The notes: generated by a model not told the origin, from the sequence alone. Positions 19,199 to 30,762 are shown, counted from the first letter of the stretch. The stretch: 64,000 nucleotides of DNA from Coxiellaceae bacterium (GCA_011523685.1 WTGG01000023.1:124001-188000), one strand, 5' to 3'. Translations and numbers: made by a program.

Positions 19199-19751
19199 TT
19201 CAGGAACTTTGCGTATTATTGGTGGGCAATGGCGTCGTCGTCATATTACTTTCGACCCTTCTTTAGGAGCTCGTCCTACTTCTGATCGGGTTCGTGAAAC
19301 GGTATTCAATTGGTTGTCTTCCGAAATCGTTGGTACGTATTGTTTGGATGCTTTTGCAGGTAGTGGGGCTTTAGGTTTTGAGGCACTATCACGTGGAGCT
19401 GATCATGTAGTCTTCATTGATTCAAACCCAAAAGTGTTAGCCACTATTAATGAGAATGCACAACAATTAGATTGTCAGCAATATACCACACAGGTAATTT
19501 CTCTTCCTGATCTTTCTACCTCGATATCAAACGAGCCCTTTTCGTTGGTTTTTTTAGACCCCCCTTTTCAAAGGAACTTGCTCTTACCAACCATCCACCA
19601 ATTACGTGACAGTCATCTATTAGCAGAACGAGCAATAATGTATTTTGAATGTGAGTTGAATTTTTCAATCGAACCTTTGTTAGATATTGGAGAGTTGGAA
19701 AAGCACACAATGACAAAAACCATGCAATACGGTTTATTGCGATGTTACTAA
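19188..19751 (+). CDS. rsmD: 16S rRNA (guanine-966-N2)-methyltransferase RsmD
   Basis: Methylates G966 of 16S rRNA. It has 187 residues with the family opening LRIIGGQWRRR and RPTSDRVRETVFNWL, the SAM motif LDAFAGSGALGFEALSRGA and the catalytic DPPF (LVFLDPPF). It overlaps the non-catalytic M16 gene by 11 bases, so it is probably the third gene of that operon. Confidence 0.96.
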   Translation: MPRDSGTLRIIGGQWRRRHITFDPSLGARPTSDRVRETVFNWLSSEIVGTYCLDAFAGSGALGFEALSRGADHVVFIDSNPKVLATINENAQQLDCQQYTTQVISLPDLSTSISNEPFSLVFLDPPFQRNLLLPTIHQLRDSHLLAERAIMYFECELNFSIEPLLDIGELEKHTMTKTMQYGLLRCY

Positions 19752-19772
19752 TGTAGTCAGTGAGGCGTTACT

Positions 19773-21134
19773 ATGAATGCAATCATTAATACCAAGAATA
19801 CAATATTAACCTTAGATGATTTTATGAGCGGCCTTAATCGGCGCAACCCCCATCAACTTGAGTTTCAACAAGCTGTTTATGAAGTAGCTGCTGTATTAAT
19901 ACCGTTTATCAATGATCATCCGCAGTATCGAGAAGATCAAATTCTCGAACGATTAACCGAGCCTGACCGCGTGATTATGTTTCGTGTTAATTGGGAGGAT
20001 GATGCCGGGAATATCCGAGTTAATAGAGGCTATCGTGTGCAGCAAACGAATGCGATTGGTCCTTACAAAGGCGGAATTCGTTTTCATGCCAGTGTGGATT
20101 TAAGTATTTTAAAGTTTTTAGCCTTTGAACAAACCTTTAAGAATAGTTTAACTGGGTTACCTTTAGGAAGTGCAAAGGGTGGATCTGATTTCAATCCTAA
20201 AGGAAAGTCGAATCGAGAAATTATGCGCTTTTGTCATGCGTTTATTCATCATTTACATCAATACATTGGTGAGAACCGAGATGTTCCTGCCGGTGATATT
20301 GGCGTCGGTGCGCGTGAGATTGGTTACATGCATGGGCGATTAATGGAATTAACTAATCGATTCACCGGCACTTTAACCGGAAAAGGCTTATCCTATGGCG
20401 GAAGTCTTATTCGAGCAGAAGCAACCGGTTATGGTACGGTATATTTTGTTAATCAGATGCTTCAACACAGCGGTGACTCCCTGTCAGATAAAACCGTTGC
20501 TGTATCCGGTTCTGGTAATGTTGCATTATACGCCGCAGAAAAAGCCATAGATCTAGGCGCCAAAGTTATCACGCTCTCAGATTCAGGCGGCTTTATTTAT
20601 TGTAAACAAGGCCTTTCATCCGAACTCTTGGAGGCACTCAAAGTGCATAAGTTTGAAAATTATGGTCGGTTACAAGCATTTGCTGATGCTCATCAACTGG
20701 ATTTTCATAAGAGTCAATCGCCTTGGCTGGTAGCTGCCGATGTTGCACTTCCTTGCGCAACTCAAAATGAATTGTCACTAGAACATGCTGAAACACTGGT
20801 TAACAATGGCTGTATTGCTGTTGCAGAAGGCGCGAACATGCCCACCACACCTGAAGCCGTTGAGTGTTTTCAATCATCGGGAGTTTTATATGCGCCAGGT
20901 AAAGCGTCTAATGCTGGTGGTGTGGCAGTTTCTGGTTTAGAGATGTCTCAAAATAGTATGCGACAAACATGGACTCGTGATGAGGTAGATATCAAACTAC
21001 AATCTATCATGAAACAGATTCATGACAATTGCTTGGTGCATGGGCAATTAACGGGTAGGGTTGATTATGTAAAAGGCGCTACCATTTACGGTTTTATTAA
21101 AGTGGCTAATGCTTTAATGGCTTTTGGGATTTGA
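19773..21134 (+). CDS. gdhA: NADP-type glutamate dehydrogenase
   Basis: Converts 2-oxoglutarate and ammonium to glutamate with NADPH; hexameric and cytosolic. It has 453 residues (E. coli GdhA 447). The catalytic-region sequences GPYKGGIRFHASV and PLGSAKGGSDFNPKGKS, with the active Lys residues, are intact. The Rossmann nucleotide fold shows VAVSGSGNVALYAAEKA, and the C-terminal GKASNAGGVAVSGLEMSQN is conserved. It follows rsmD by 21 bases, so read-through is likely. An AT-rich stretch follows and no strong terminator was found. Confidence 0.97.
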   Translation: MNAIINTKNTILTLDDFMSGLNRRNPHQLEFQQAVYEVAAVLIPFINDHPQYREDQILERLTEPDRVIMFRVNWEDDAGNIRVNRGYRVQQTNAIGPYKGGIRFHASVDLSILKFLAFEQTFKNSLTGLPLGSAKGGSDFNPKGKSNREIMRFCHAFIHHLHQYIGENRDVPAGDIGVGAREIGYMHGRLMELTNRFTGTLTGKGLSYGGSLIRAEATGYGTVYFVNQMLQHSGDSLSDKTVAVSGSGNVALYAAEKAIDLGAKVITLSDSGGFIYCKQGLSSELLEALKVHKFENYGRLQAFADAHQLDFHKSQSPWLVAADVALPCATQNELSLEHAETLVNNGCIAVAEGANMPTTPEAVECFQSSGVLYAPGKASNAGGVAVSGLEMSQNSMRQTWTRDEVDIKLQSIMKQIHDNCLVHGQLTGRVDYVKGATIYGFIKVANALMAFGI

Positions 21135-21359
21135 TGCATGCATGTAATGTTTTTTCTGTAACGCGTCCTTTTATAGGATTCATTTGCTAATCATTCGTAG
21201 TAATTAATTTATTAAAACAGTTAGGCTTGGTGTCCTATTTTTAAAAATTAATCATTATGTTTGATAATGTTTTTTATTACAGTTAATCCATTATTGAGTA
21301 CTCTAGACAGCTACTTCTATTTTTTCTTTGAGATTATAGATCGTAGTATCTAGATTGAT

Positions 21360-21668
21360 TTAATCACTTTCTTTTAAGAAGAGCTGGCAGATTTCCTTAG
21401 CATCTTTGTTTTTTTTAAGTTGAGTAATTTGTATGTTCCCTGAAAATTTACCTCTTGGATGCTTATCTTTATTTGTTTTTTTGGCAGATAATGCTAAAAA
21501 TGAGGCATTTAATGTTTTATCGTTAAACTGTATTAGTTTATTAGTAATGTAATATCCATATTCGTTATTTAGCGCTTGACTATACATTCTATCTCCTTTT
21601 TTACCTATAAATTGCAGGGTACTTTTTTTAGGTGTGCTTATTTTAGGTGCATTAATGTTACCTTTCAT
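21360..21668 (-). CDS. Small basic protein of unknown function
   Basis: A 102-residue, Lys-rich protein with no recognised family, no signal peptide and no membrane helix. The chosen ATG follows CAGGTGGTC, a good ribosome site; the longer frame from a TTG adds 13 residues but has no such site. It sits in the AT-rich patch between gdhA and gyrB next to another short orphan gene. Base composition is more AT-rich than the flanking core genes, so acquisition or rapid divergence is plausible. Confidence 0.5.
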   Translation of the reverse strand: MKGNINAPKISTPKKSTLQFIGKKGDRMYSQALNNEYGYYITNKLIQFNDKTLNASFLALSAKKTNKDKHPRGKFSGNIQITQLKKNKDAKEICQLFLKESD

Positions 21669-21742
21669 TGACCACCTGTATTTGAAACTGAATTTAATTT
21701 TATTCAATTTTGGATGATTTCGATCCTTTAGACCTAGTATCT

Positions 21743-21943
21743 TTAAGCATGAGATATTATTTTTTTAGTGCTACTCTCTTGGTTTTTTTCTTTATCGTAT
21801 ATGATCGTTATGGTATTGGTATTGGTATTGGTATTGGTATTGGTATTGGTATTGGTATTGGTATTGGTATTGGTTCCCCCGCCGATTACGCATTGGGTGG
21901 TCATTATCAAGCAGGTTAAAAATACTGTATTGAATAATTTCAT
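21743..21943 (-). CDS. Short exported protein with Asn-Thr repeat
   Basis: A 66-residue protein. Residues 1-18 are a convincing signal sequence (MKLFNTVFLTCLIMTTQC). A run of about ten Asn-Thr pairs encoded by the hexanucleotide repeat follows, then a charged tail (YDKEKNQESSTKK). The ATG has AAGGGG six bases upstream; an ATG 21 bases earlier is in frame but poorly placed. The Cys at the end of the hydrophobic stretch could be a lipidation site, although TTQC does not fit the lipobox well. It could also be a chance frame across a repeat; the signal sequence and ribosome site argue against that. Confidence 0.45.
   Translation of the reverse strand: MKLFNTVFLTCLIMTTQCVIGGGTNTNTNTNTNTNTNTNTNTNTITIIYDKEKNQESSTKKIISHA
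21812..21871. repeat. Hexanucleotide tandem repeat, 10 x GGTATT
   Basis: Ten uninterrupted copies of GGTATT (AATACC on the other strand) with a partial copy after them. As the unit is 6 bases, gain or loss keeps the reading frame of the overlapping short exported protein and only changes its Asn-Thr run by two residues per unit. Such pure arrays normally vary by replication slippage. Confidence 0.97.
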
Positions 21944-22103
21944 AAAAAACCCCTTAATAAACATACAGGACTAATTTTATTGTAGTCGAAATTTTTTACA
22001 AATAAACCACAATAATTATAACTATATGATTATACGGTATTTTTTGGTTTCATTGTTATCTGTTGATTACGGAAGAGGTGCTTTTCTTTGTCATTCGCGT
22101 GTA

Positions 22104-24536
<2,433 letters not shown>

Positions 24537-24559
24537 TTAATATAAAAAATTTGACTAGC

Positions 24560-24568
24560 ATTATACCA
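24560..24568 (-). promoter_or_regulatory. Extended -10 promoter for gyrB
   Basis: On the minus strand TGG precedes a perfect TATAAT, an extended -10 element about 42 bases before the gyrB ATG. No good -35 hexamer is seen, as expected for extended -10 promoters. Confidence 0.58.
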
Positions 24569-24664
24569 ATTTTTTGTTTAAAAAGCGATACTTTGCCCGT
24601 TATTTGTCTTCGCTTTCTTTGGCAAATTTGGGGGGTGTTGGGGATGATTATTCCTTGTTTTTTT

Positions 24665-24685
24665 CGTGGATATATCTGTGGATAA
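24665..24685 (-). promoter_or_regulatory. DnaA box pair upstream of gyrB
   Basis: A perfect 9-base DnaA box (TTATCCACA on the minus strand, plus-strand 24677-24685) lies in the recF-gyrB gap. A degenerate copy (CGTGGATAT on the plus strand, 24665-24673) sits 3 bases away in the same orientation. The site is about 100 bases upstream of the gyrB -10 element and 82 bases from a parS-like site. It could regulate gyrB or be part of an origin. Confidence 0.68.
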
Positions 24686-24696
24686 CTTGTTGGTAT

Positions 24697-25833
24697 TTAG
24701 TGAGTAATTATTTTTTCTGGCGAGCTCTGTATTATGGGTTGGTCTAAGCCTATTGAGAACTCACCATGTTTCACGTGAAACTGTGCAATATCTATATTGC
24801 TGTTTAATGATTGGAACAGTTTGTTGGGGGCCAGTGCTGTATAAAAGCATTGGTTCTCAAGCTCACAAATAAGTTGAATGATTCTGTCTTGTTTTGAGGA
24901 ATCGAGTTCTGCTTGTATATCATCGATCAAAAATATTGGGCTTTTTCCGATGCTCTCTTTTTGTAGAATGGATTGTGCTATCTTAAGAGCATAAGCTGAT
25001 AATTTCATTTGCCCTTGTGATAAATAATCTTGTGCTGGTCTCTTATTTATGAACATTTGGAGGTCCGCTCGATGTGGACCAATCTGTGTATAACCGATCT
25101 CTGCGTCTTTAAACTGTCGTTCTTGAAGCAATAAATCCAAGGCTTTATCTGTGTTCCAGCCTGCCTGGTACCTTAGTTCGACCTGTGGATATTCTGTGTT
25201 TAATAGTTCCTTGATGAGCCTGATAAAGATTGGATTTAAGTCTGTAATGTAACTTTCTCTCATTTCATGGATGCTCTCACAGAGAGGGATCCATTGATGA
25301 TCCCAGCAATCCAGTTCATTAAGTTGTCTTAGCTTTAATGCTGCATTGCGTTGCTTCAGTACGTTAGTACATGCTTTCCATGTTGATAAGAAGGATTGTT
25401 TCATGTGAAACAATCCCCAATTCAAATATTGCCGACGTTTTTCTGGACCTCCGGTAAAGTATTGATGACATTGAGTATCGATAAATTGCATAGGAAGGTG
25501 GTAAGCAATATCCTGAGCTTTTGTGGTTTCGCCGTTCAGTTTTAATATTTGCTCGTGAGATGAAGTTCGCTGAAGGCCGATGTTATGAGTATCATTGTCT
25601 GAAGATATGGTGCTATTCAGTATAAAGTGATCATGATCATGGTGAATGAGTCTTTGAGGCTTGGATGTGCGAAAGGATTTAAGGTGGGATAGATAGTAGA
25701 GGGCCTCTAGTAAGCTGGATTTTCCTGAGCCATTATCTCCAGAAATGATATTAACAGGTGCTGTTTTAAGCTGAGCTGAAAGGATATTTCTAAAGTGATG
25801 AATGGTCATCGCCGTAATACAGGGTTGCGGCAT
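24697..25833 (-). CDS. recF: DNA replication and repair protein RecF
   Basis: SMC-like ATPase that loads RecA at gapped DNA with RecO and RecR. It has 378 residues with Walker A ISGDNGSGKSSLLEALYYL (about residue 35), the signature YLSQGQMKLSAYALKIAQ and Walker B PIFLIDDIQAELD. The ATG follows a strong GAGGAGG ribosome site. It lies between dnaN and gyrB in the classical order. Two parS-like palindromes fall in its coding sequence, so this DNA probably has a second role in chromosome segregation. Confidence 0.95.
   Translation of the reverse strand: MPQPCITAMTIHHFRNILSAQLKTAPVNIISGDNGSGKSSLLEALYYLSHLKSFRTSKPQRLIHHDHDHFILNSTISSDNDTHNIGLQRTSSHEQILKLNGETTKAQDIAYHLPMQFIDTQCHQYFTGGPEKRRQYLNWGLFHMKQSFLSTWKACTNVLKQRNAALKLRQLNELDCWDHQWIPLCESIHEMRESYITDLNPIFIRLIKELLNTEYPQVELRYQAGWNTDKALDLLLQERQFKDAEIGYTQIGPHRADLQMFINKRPAQDYLSQGQMKLSAYALKIAQSILQKESIGKSPIFLIDDIQAELDSSKQDRIIQLICELENQCFYTALAPNKLFQSLNSNIDIAQFHVKHGEFSIGLDQPIIQSSPEKIITH
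24767..24782. promoter_or_regulatory. parS-like site in recF (15/16 match)
   Basis: The sequence TGTTTCACGTGAAACT differs from the bacterial parS consensus (TGTTTCACGTGAAACA) only in the last base. It is palindromic and lies in the 3' part of recF. ParA and ParB genes are in this window at about 50 kb. Confidence 0.88.
25397..25412. promoter_or_regulatory. Second parS-like site in recF (15/16 match)
   Basis: The sequence TGTTTCATGTGAAACA matches the parS consensus except for C to T at the eighth base. It is 630 bases from the other copy, also in recF. Two near-consensus copies of a 16-base palindrome in one gene are very unlikely by chance. Confidence 0.8.
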
Positions 25834-25885
25834 GGATGTCCTCCTCGGATAGCCTAATTACAGTGATAGTTTCTATCTAATAAGG

Positions 25886-26998
25886 TTAGATCCGCATAGG
25901 CATAATGACAAAGACGCTATCGTGCTCACTGCCAACTTCTGTGATCAGCATGCTTTGATCCTGATTTGCAAGTTTGAGTTCAATATCGTCTGTTTCAAGA
26001 ATATTCAGATTTTCAATAAGATAACTGACATTAAACCCGATTGACATGGGGTCGGCGGTGTAGTTAACGGGAAGCTCTTGTTCAGCAGCTTCGTTTTCTG
26101 GGTTGTTGGAAGATACTTTCATGCAATTTTCTTTAATTTCAAGCGTAACACCTCTAAAAGCATCATTGCACATGATGGCTGCACGGGATAGCATGTTCTT
26201 TAGCTCTGTCCTATTAAGGGACAAGGACTTATCGTTACCGTAAGGGATAACTCGTTCATACTCAGGGAAACGACCCTCAATCAATTTAGATTTAAAATGA
26301 AAGCTGTTAGATGCAACTGAGATGAAATTATGGCAGAGCGTCATTGTGATAGGGGTGTCAGAGCTATCGAGCAGTTTAATTAGCTCGGTGACTGCCTTTC
26401 TAGGGATGATGCATTGTAGCTTGTGATCAGTATTAACCGGAATGGATATTACGTTAGTTGCCAAGCGGTGGCCATCTGTGGCAACTGCTCGTATATCATT
26501 AGCGCTAAATTCTAATAGCATTCCGTTAAGGTAGTAACGGACATCCTGGTGTGCCATAGCGAAAACGGTGCGTTGCAGTAACGTCTTAAGTTGATTTTGA
26601 GGTAAGGTTACGGATATATTGTTGTCTGTCTGGTCCACCGATGGAAAGTCTTCAGCGGGTAAGGTGGCTAATGTGAAGCGACATTTATCACCATAACGCA
26701 GTAGAACATTAGACTTTTGTGGTTTGAAAGAGATATCAGCGCTTTGAGGCAGTGATTTGCAGATATCAAACGTTTTTTTACCTGGAACGGTAAATGATAC
26801 GTCTTCGTCAAGGGGCGTATTCAGTTTAGAATAACCAGTAATTTCAATACCTAGGTCAGTTGCTGTTACTGAGGCGGTGTCACCTTGAGTGCGTACTAAT
26901 ATATTAGAAAGAATAGGGATGGTTTTATTATTTTCAACGACACCCATTACTTGTTGCAGTGCGGTCTGTAAAGCGTCTTGTTTGATAGCAATGCTCAT
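25886..26998 (-). CDS. dnaN: DNA polymerase III beta sliding clamp
   Basis: Ring-shaped processivity clamp for DNA polymerase III. It has 370 residues (E. coli 366), three repeated clamp domains, and the C-terminal VFVIMPMRI that ends most DnaN proteins. Conserved pieces include VVENNKTIPILSNILV, EDFPSVD, YYLNGMLLEF and ATDGHRLA. The ATG follows TGAGGAGAAAATC, a strong ribosome site. It follows dnaA by 13 bases. Confidence 0.98.
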   Translation of the reverse strand: MSIAIKQDALQTALQQVMGVVENNKTIPILSNILVRTQGDTASVTATDLGIEITGYSKLNTPLDEDVSFTVPGKKTFDICKSLPQSADISFKPQKSNVLLRYGDKCRFTLATLPAEDFPSVDQTDNNISVTLPQNQLKTLLQRTVFAMAHQDVRYYLNGMLLEFSANDIRAVATDGHRLATNVISIPVNTDHKLQCIIPRKAVTELIKLLDSSDTPITMTLCHNFISVASNSFHFKSKLIEGRFPEYERVIPYGNDKSLSLNRTELKNMLSRAAIMCNDAFRGVTLEIKENCMKVSSNNPENEAAEQELPVNYTADPMSIGFNVSYLIENLNILETDDIELKLANQDQSMLITEVGSEHDSVFVIMPMRI

Positions 26999-27011
26999 GA
27001 TTTTCTCCTCA

Positions 27012-28403
27012 TTAACCGGACAAGATCCTTAGAAAGTTTTGATGGTCTTCTTGGATATCCAGATTACTTTCAATCAGTTCCTGTATTTTACGACAGGCAT
27101 GTAAGACAGTTGTATGGTCACGACCGCCAAATGCATCGCCTATCTCAGGTAAGCTGTGGCTGGTTAGGTTTTTTGATAAAGCCATGGCCATCTGACGTGG
27201 TCGAGCAATTGAGCGACTTCGTTTTTTAGACAGTAGGTCACTGACTTTAACTTTATAGTAATCAGCAACCGTCTTTTGGATGTTATCAATAGTAACTAGC
27301 TTGGCCTGTAGAGAAAGAAGGTCTTTTAGGGCTTCTCGAGCAAGCTGTATGGTGATTGGGCTACCTGTAAATTGTGCATTTGCGACCACACGTTTAAGTG
27401 CGCCTTCTAGCTCACGAACATTAGACTGAATATGCTTGGCAATAAAGAATGCTACATCGTTGGGTAGGTCTGCTTTAAATTGCTCGGCTTTTGTCATAAG
27501 GATAGCGACACGTGTTTCTAGTTCCGGGGGCTCAATAGCAATGGTTAGGCCCCAACCAAATCGAGATTGTAGTCGCTCTTCGAGACCATGAATTTCTTTT
27601 GGATAGCGGTCACATGTCAGGACGATTTGTTGGTGGTCGTCTAGTAACGCATTGAATGTATGAAAGAATTCTTCTTGAGAGCGCTCTTTTCCCGCAAAAA
27701 ACTGAATATCATCAATGAGTAGACAGTTAACCGTTCTATAATATTTTTTAAACTCATTCATAGCGTTGCGCTGCAGCGCTTTAATCATATCGGCAACGAA
27801 TTTCTCAGAGTGGAGGTAGAGTATTTTAGCACTTGGATTTTGCGATAAAATATAATGGCCCATTGCATGAGCAAGGTGAGTTTTACCAAGCCCCACTCCA
27901 CCATAGATAAATAGTGGATTGTAAGCCTGGCCAGGGTTTTCAGCGACTTGTTGAGCAGCGGCCCGTGCTAGTTGGTTCGATTTACCCTCAACAAAATTAT
28001 CAAATAGAAAGGTTGGGTTAAGGTGGCTGGTGTGAGCTGTTGAAGATGGTTGGGATGATGATGGCTGAGCTCGTGTGTGTGATTGGGGCTTGTGAACTTG
28101 GTGAGTGGTTGGTCTTGAAGATTGAGTGGATCCAATTTGTAATTTAATGGAAGGTGTTTGGATTTCTCGTTCTTGGCAGATGGTATTGAGAGCATCATGG
28201 ATGGCAGATAAGAAGTTTTCTTCAACCCAGCTGACAACAAATTGGTTAGGGGCGAAAAGGATCAAGGATTGATCATTGATATCCGCTTGTAATGGTTTTA
28301 TCCACTTGTTAAATGTATTGGGGCCATCTACTTTTTGTTGCAAGGTTTCTAAACAAGCATTCCAAAGTGATGCAACATCCGGCGCTGCTACTGACATATC
28401 CAT
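27012..28403 (-). CDS. dnaA: Chromosomal replication initiator DnaA
   Basis: Opens the replication origin and regulates several genes. The 463 residues comprise domain I ([13 protein letters not shown]), a Ser/Thr/Pro/Gln-rich linker at about 90-130, the AAA+ domain with Walker [17 protein letters not shown], Walker [13 protein letters not shown] and sensor sequences, and the C-terminal DNA-binding domain with [15 protein letters not shown] and [15 protein letters not shown]. Either of two ATGs six bases apart could be the start. No array of DnaA boxes is visible in the 222 bases upstream, so the origin does not obviously lie there. Confidence 0.98.
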   Translation of the reverse strand: MDMSVAAPDVASLWNACLETLQQKVDGPNTFNKWIKPLQADINDQSLILFAPNQFVVSWVEENFLSAIHDALNTICQEREIQTPSIKLQIGSTQSSRPTTHQVHKPQSHTRAQPSSSQPSSTAHTSHLNPTFLFDNFVEGKSNQLARAAAQQVAENPGQAYNPLFIYGGVGLGKTHLAHAMGHYILSQNPSAKILYLHSEKFVADMIKALQRNAMNEFKKYYRTVNCLLIDDIQFFAGKERSQEEFFHTFNALLDDHQQIVLTCDRYPKEIHGLEERLQSRFGWGLTIAIEPPELETRVAILMTKAEQFKADLPNDVAFFIAKHIQSNVRELEGALKRVVANAQFTGSPITIQLAREALKDLLSLQAKLVTIDNIQKTVADYYKVKVSDLLSKKRSRSIARPRQMAMALSKNLTSHSLPEIGDAFGGRDHTTVLHACRKIQELIESNLDIQEDHQNFLRILSG

Positions 28404-28625
28404 CCCTGAAAAATTATCAAAGTCATTCTATACCTATGTTCTGTTGTTATCTATAAAAAAATGTTGCCGTTATAGAGCAGGGATATTCGCAGCGATAACC
28501 TGTCATCTATTAGGTATTCGACTTGTCACTTTATGATCATATAATTGATTCATTAATGATGAGTGCGAAGGATCGAGATTGTACTTAAGAATGATCGACT
28601 GGTCTAGCGCTAAATGATAAAAGTA

Positions 28626-29561
28626 CTAGCTGAGTAGTGCTTCTAAAATGGCCATGCGCATTGGGATGCTGTTTTTTGCCTGTTGTAATATAACCGATTG
28701 ATTACTATCTGCAACAGATGATTCAATTTCAAAGCCGCGATTGATTGGGCCAGGGTGCATGACAATGGCATGAGGTTTTGCCCAGGTTAGTTTTTGTGTA
28801 GTGAGGCCATAATGTTTGAAATATGTCGCTTGATCAATGGGTGTGCTGGATGAGTCGATACGTTCTTGTTGGACGCGAAGGCAGACAATCACATCAACAT
28901 CTTGTAATCCCTGTTCTATGTCCATAGGCGCGATGCCTTCTGGTGGTTCCGTATGGTCGGTTTGCAGGGGGGGTGGTGTAATAAAACGAATGTCCGTTGT
29001 TCCCATTAGCTGTAAGCCAGCGGTTAAAGAACGAGCTACTCGCGAGCGATGTGTGTCACCTAGTATTGCAACAGAGAGCGGTTCGAAGTGTGTAAATTGA
29101 GACTGGATAGTCATCAGGTCAATTAAGCATTGGGATGGGTGTTGGTACGTGCCATCACCAGCGTTTAAGACTTTTGCATTTGTTAAGAGTTCGGAGGCAA
29201 TGAACTCTGGCGTGTGATTAATGGAGTGACGAATGATGAATAGAGAAGAGCCCATCATCTCTAAATTGTGGATTGTGTCTAATAATGATTCACCTTTAAG
29301 GGTGGATAGGCTGGAAATGTTGGGGGTGATGAATGGAATATGAAGACGTTGCGCGGCAATTTCAAATGAATACTGTGTTCGTGTGCTCGGCTCAAAAAAT
29401 AAGTTTGTAATAATGGGTGGGTTAGTTTGGCTGGGTGTATGAGGTGTCTTGATCATCGATAGCTCATTCGCTCTATCGATGAGTAATTGAATGCTATTTT
29501 TAGTCAGGCTATTGATGGTCAGTAAGTGGTTAAGTGATAGGCGTGTTTTTTTTTTAAGCAT
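28626..29561 (-). CDS. pyrB: Aspartate carbamoyltransferase catalytic subunit
   Basis: Second step of pyrimidine synthesis, joining carbamoyl phosphate and aspartate. From the chosen ATG it has 311 residues, as in E. coli PyrB. The carbamoyl-phosphate site FFEPSTRTQYSFEIAA, the HPSQCLIDLMTI segment and VMHPGPINRGFEI are intact. The ATG chosen follows GAGAGAAAGC; an in-frame ATG 12 bases upstream lacks a ribosome site. No pyrI or pyrC is adjacent, so it belongs to the class found after yqgE-ruvX in gammaproteobacteria. No UMP-type leader was recognised. Confidence 0.96.
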   Translation of the reverse strand: MLKKKTRLSLNHLLTINSLTKNSIQLLIDRANELSMIKTPHTPSQTNPPIITNLFFEPSTRTQYSFEIAAQRLHIPFITPNISSLSTLKGESLLDTIHNLEMMGSSLFIIRHSINHTPEFIASELLTNAKVLNAGDGTYQHPSQCLIDLMTIQSQFTHFEPLSVAILGDTHRSRVARSLTAGLQLMGTTDIRFITPPPLQTDHTEPPEGIAPMDIEQGLQDVDVIVCLRVQQERIDSSSTPIDQATYFKHYGLTTQKLTWAKPHAIVMHPGPINRGFEIESSVADSNQSVILQQAKNSIPMRMAILEALLS

Positions 29562-29638
29562 GCTTTCTCTCATTATCAGACATGGCGTATGAGTTGAGTT
29601 ATTGTGCGGAGTGATGGGTGTAGAGTCAAGGTGGTGAA

Positions 29639-30067
29639 TTAGTTATTATCATCGTTAAACCATGCCTCAAGAATAATGGCTGCTGCGTGGCTATCTATAG
29701 AGGCTTTTTTGTTAGTTTTGAAGGCTTCGCTACTTTTAGCGATTTTTGTGGAGTAACGTTCATCGACTAGACTTATTGGTAGTTTAAATTTAGCGTGTAA
29801 GCGACGAGAAAACTTTTTAGCTGCTTTTGTTATTTCTTGATCGGTGCCGTCAACATGATAAGGAAGACCTACAACAAGGTGCGTGACTTGCCACTGATCA
29901 ATGAGCTGTTGAATGGTTTCCCAATTTGGAATGCCATCAGTAGCATTTAAGACCGTTAGAGGACGAGCATTACGAATCTGGGTGTTGCCAATCGCAATAC
30001 CAATGCGCCGCATACCAAAATCAAATCCAAGAACTGTTTGATAGAGTGACGGGTTAGGCATGGCCAC
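29639..30067 (-). CDS. ruvX: Putative pre-16S rRNA nuclease, RuvX/YqgF family
   Basis: RNase H-fold nuclease of 142 residues. In E. coli it takes part in 5' maturation of 16S rRNA, and it has also been proposed as a Holliday-junction resolvase. Motifs are LGFDFGMRRIGIAIGN, LVVGLPYHVDGT and the late acidic cluster SLVDERYSTK. A second ATG two codons in is equally possible as start. It overlaps yqgE by 14 bases and precedes pyrB, the usual order. Confidence 0.95.
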   Translation of the reverse strand: MAMPNPSLYQTVLGFDFGMRRIGIAIGNTQIRNARPLTVLNATDGIPNWETIQQLIDQWQVTHLVVGLPYHVDGTDQEITKAAKKFSRRLHAKFKLPISLVDERYSTKIAKSSEAFKTNKKASIDSHAAAIILEAWFNDDNN

Positions 30068-30605
30068 AAGCCTTAGTGAGTTGGTGTGAATGAATACCTA
30101 GTAATTCTATGGCTTTAGTATGGCGTTGGTTAATTGGTGTATTAAATACAATCGTTTGATTGTAAGGAGCTATGAGCCAGTCATTAGCTGAGATTTCTTG
30201 TTCTAGTTGACCCGCACTCCATGATGCATAGCCCAGTGATATGAGTATATTCTCTTGCTGTTTAATATCTGATAGCTGTTGAAATGCTTGTTTATGCACG
30301 TTGACATGAATGGGGCCACGACGATGGTGTGATGCAGTCAATGAAGGGGAAAGTAGGTAGGCCTGTTGTTGTTTAAGAGGGCCTCCAAGCTGTAGTGGTG
30401 GTAGTAAATTTATATTATCAGGTAGTGGGATATTAAGCTGAGTTAGCAGCGTTGATGAGGGTGTGGGGAGTAATTTGTTGAGAATAAAACCTTGTGAGCC
30501 AGTAGTTGAGTGACTGAATACATAGACAACACTGTTGCTAAATAAGCGGTCTTGTAGAGATGGAGTAGCAACAAGTAGCTGGTGACGGAGTTTGTGGATG
30601 TTCAT
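30054..30605 (-). CDS. yqgE: YqgE/AlgH family protein
   Basis: UPF0301 protein of 183 residues (E. coli YqgE 187). It has the opening LRHQLLVATPSLQDRLFSNSVVYV, the GFILNK motif, LQLGGPLKQQQAYLL and the W-SAGQLEQEI signature near the end. The biochemical role is not established. It is co-transcribed with ruvX, which it overlaps. Confidence 0.95.
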   Translation of the reverse strand: MNIHKLRHQLLVATPSLQDRLFSNSVVYVFSHSTTGSQGFILNKLLPTPSSTLLTQLNIPLPDNINLLPPLQLGGPLKQQQAYLLSPSLTASHHRRGPIHVNVHKQAFQQLSDIKQQENILISLGYASWSAGQLEQEISANDWLIAPYNQTIVFNTPINQRHTKAIELLGIHSHQLTKACGHA

Positions 30606-30702
30606 AGTATTTGAGATAGTTATAAGTCAGTGTGTTAGTTCAGATGGTATCTAATTTTCCTAGGTAGCGATAGTGTGATTAAAGTATATCGAGAGATGGT
30701 AG

Positions 30703-30722
30703 GCAGATCGCTGTTTATCTGC
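30703..30722. promoter_or_regulatory. Small inverted repeat upstream of pckA
   Basis: A 6-bp perfect inverted repeat, GCAGAT and ATCTGC around an 8-base spacer, lies about 40 bases before the pckA start. It could be an operator or RNA hairpin affecting pckA. The stem is short, so chance occurrence is possible. Confidence 0.3.
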
Positions 30723-30762
30723 GATAATCTTTCGGCTTAATTATTTTGACTAAGGAGAGATC

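Noticed and set aside
21710-21974. Plus-strand frames with Gly-Ile and Leu-Val dipeptide runs
   Set aside because: They are translations of the hexanucleotide array in other frames. The minus-strand frame is better because it has a signal sequence and ribosome site.
28404-28625. Region upstream of dnaA as oriC
   Set aside because: Only poor DnaA-box matches (such as TTATCTATA); no repeated boxes or AT-rich 13-mers that I could support.
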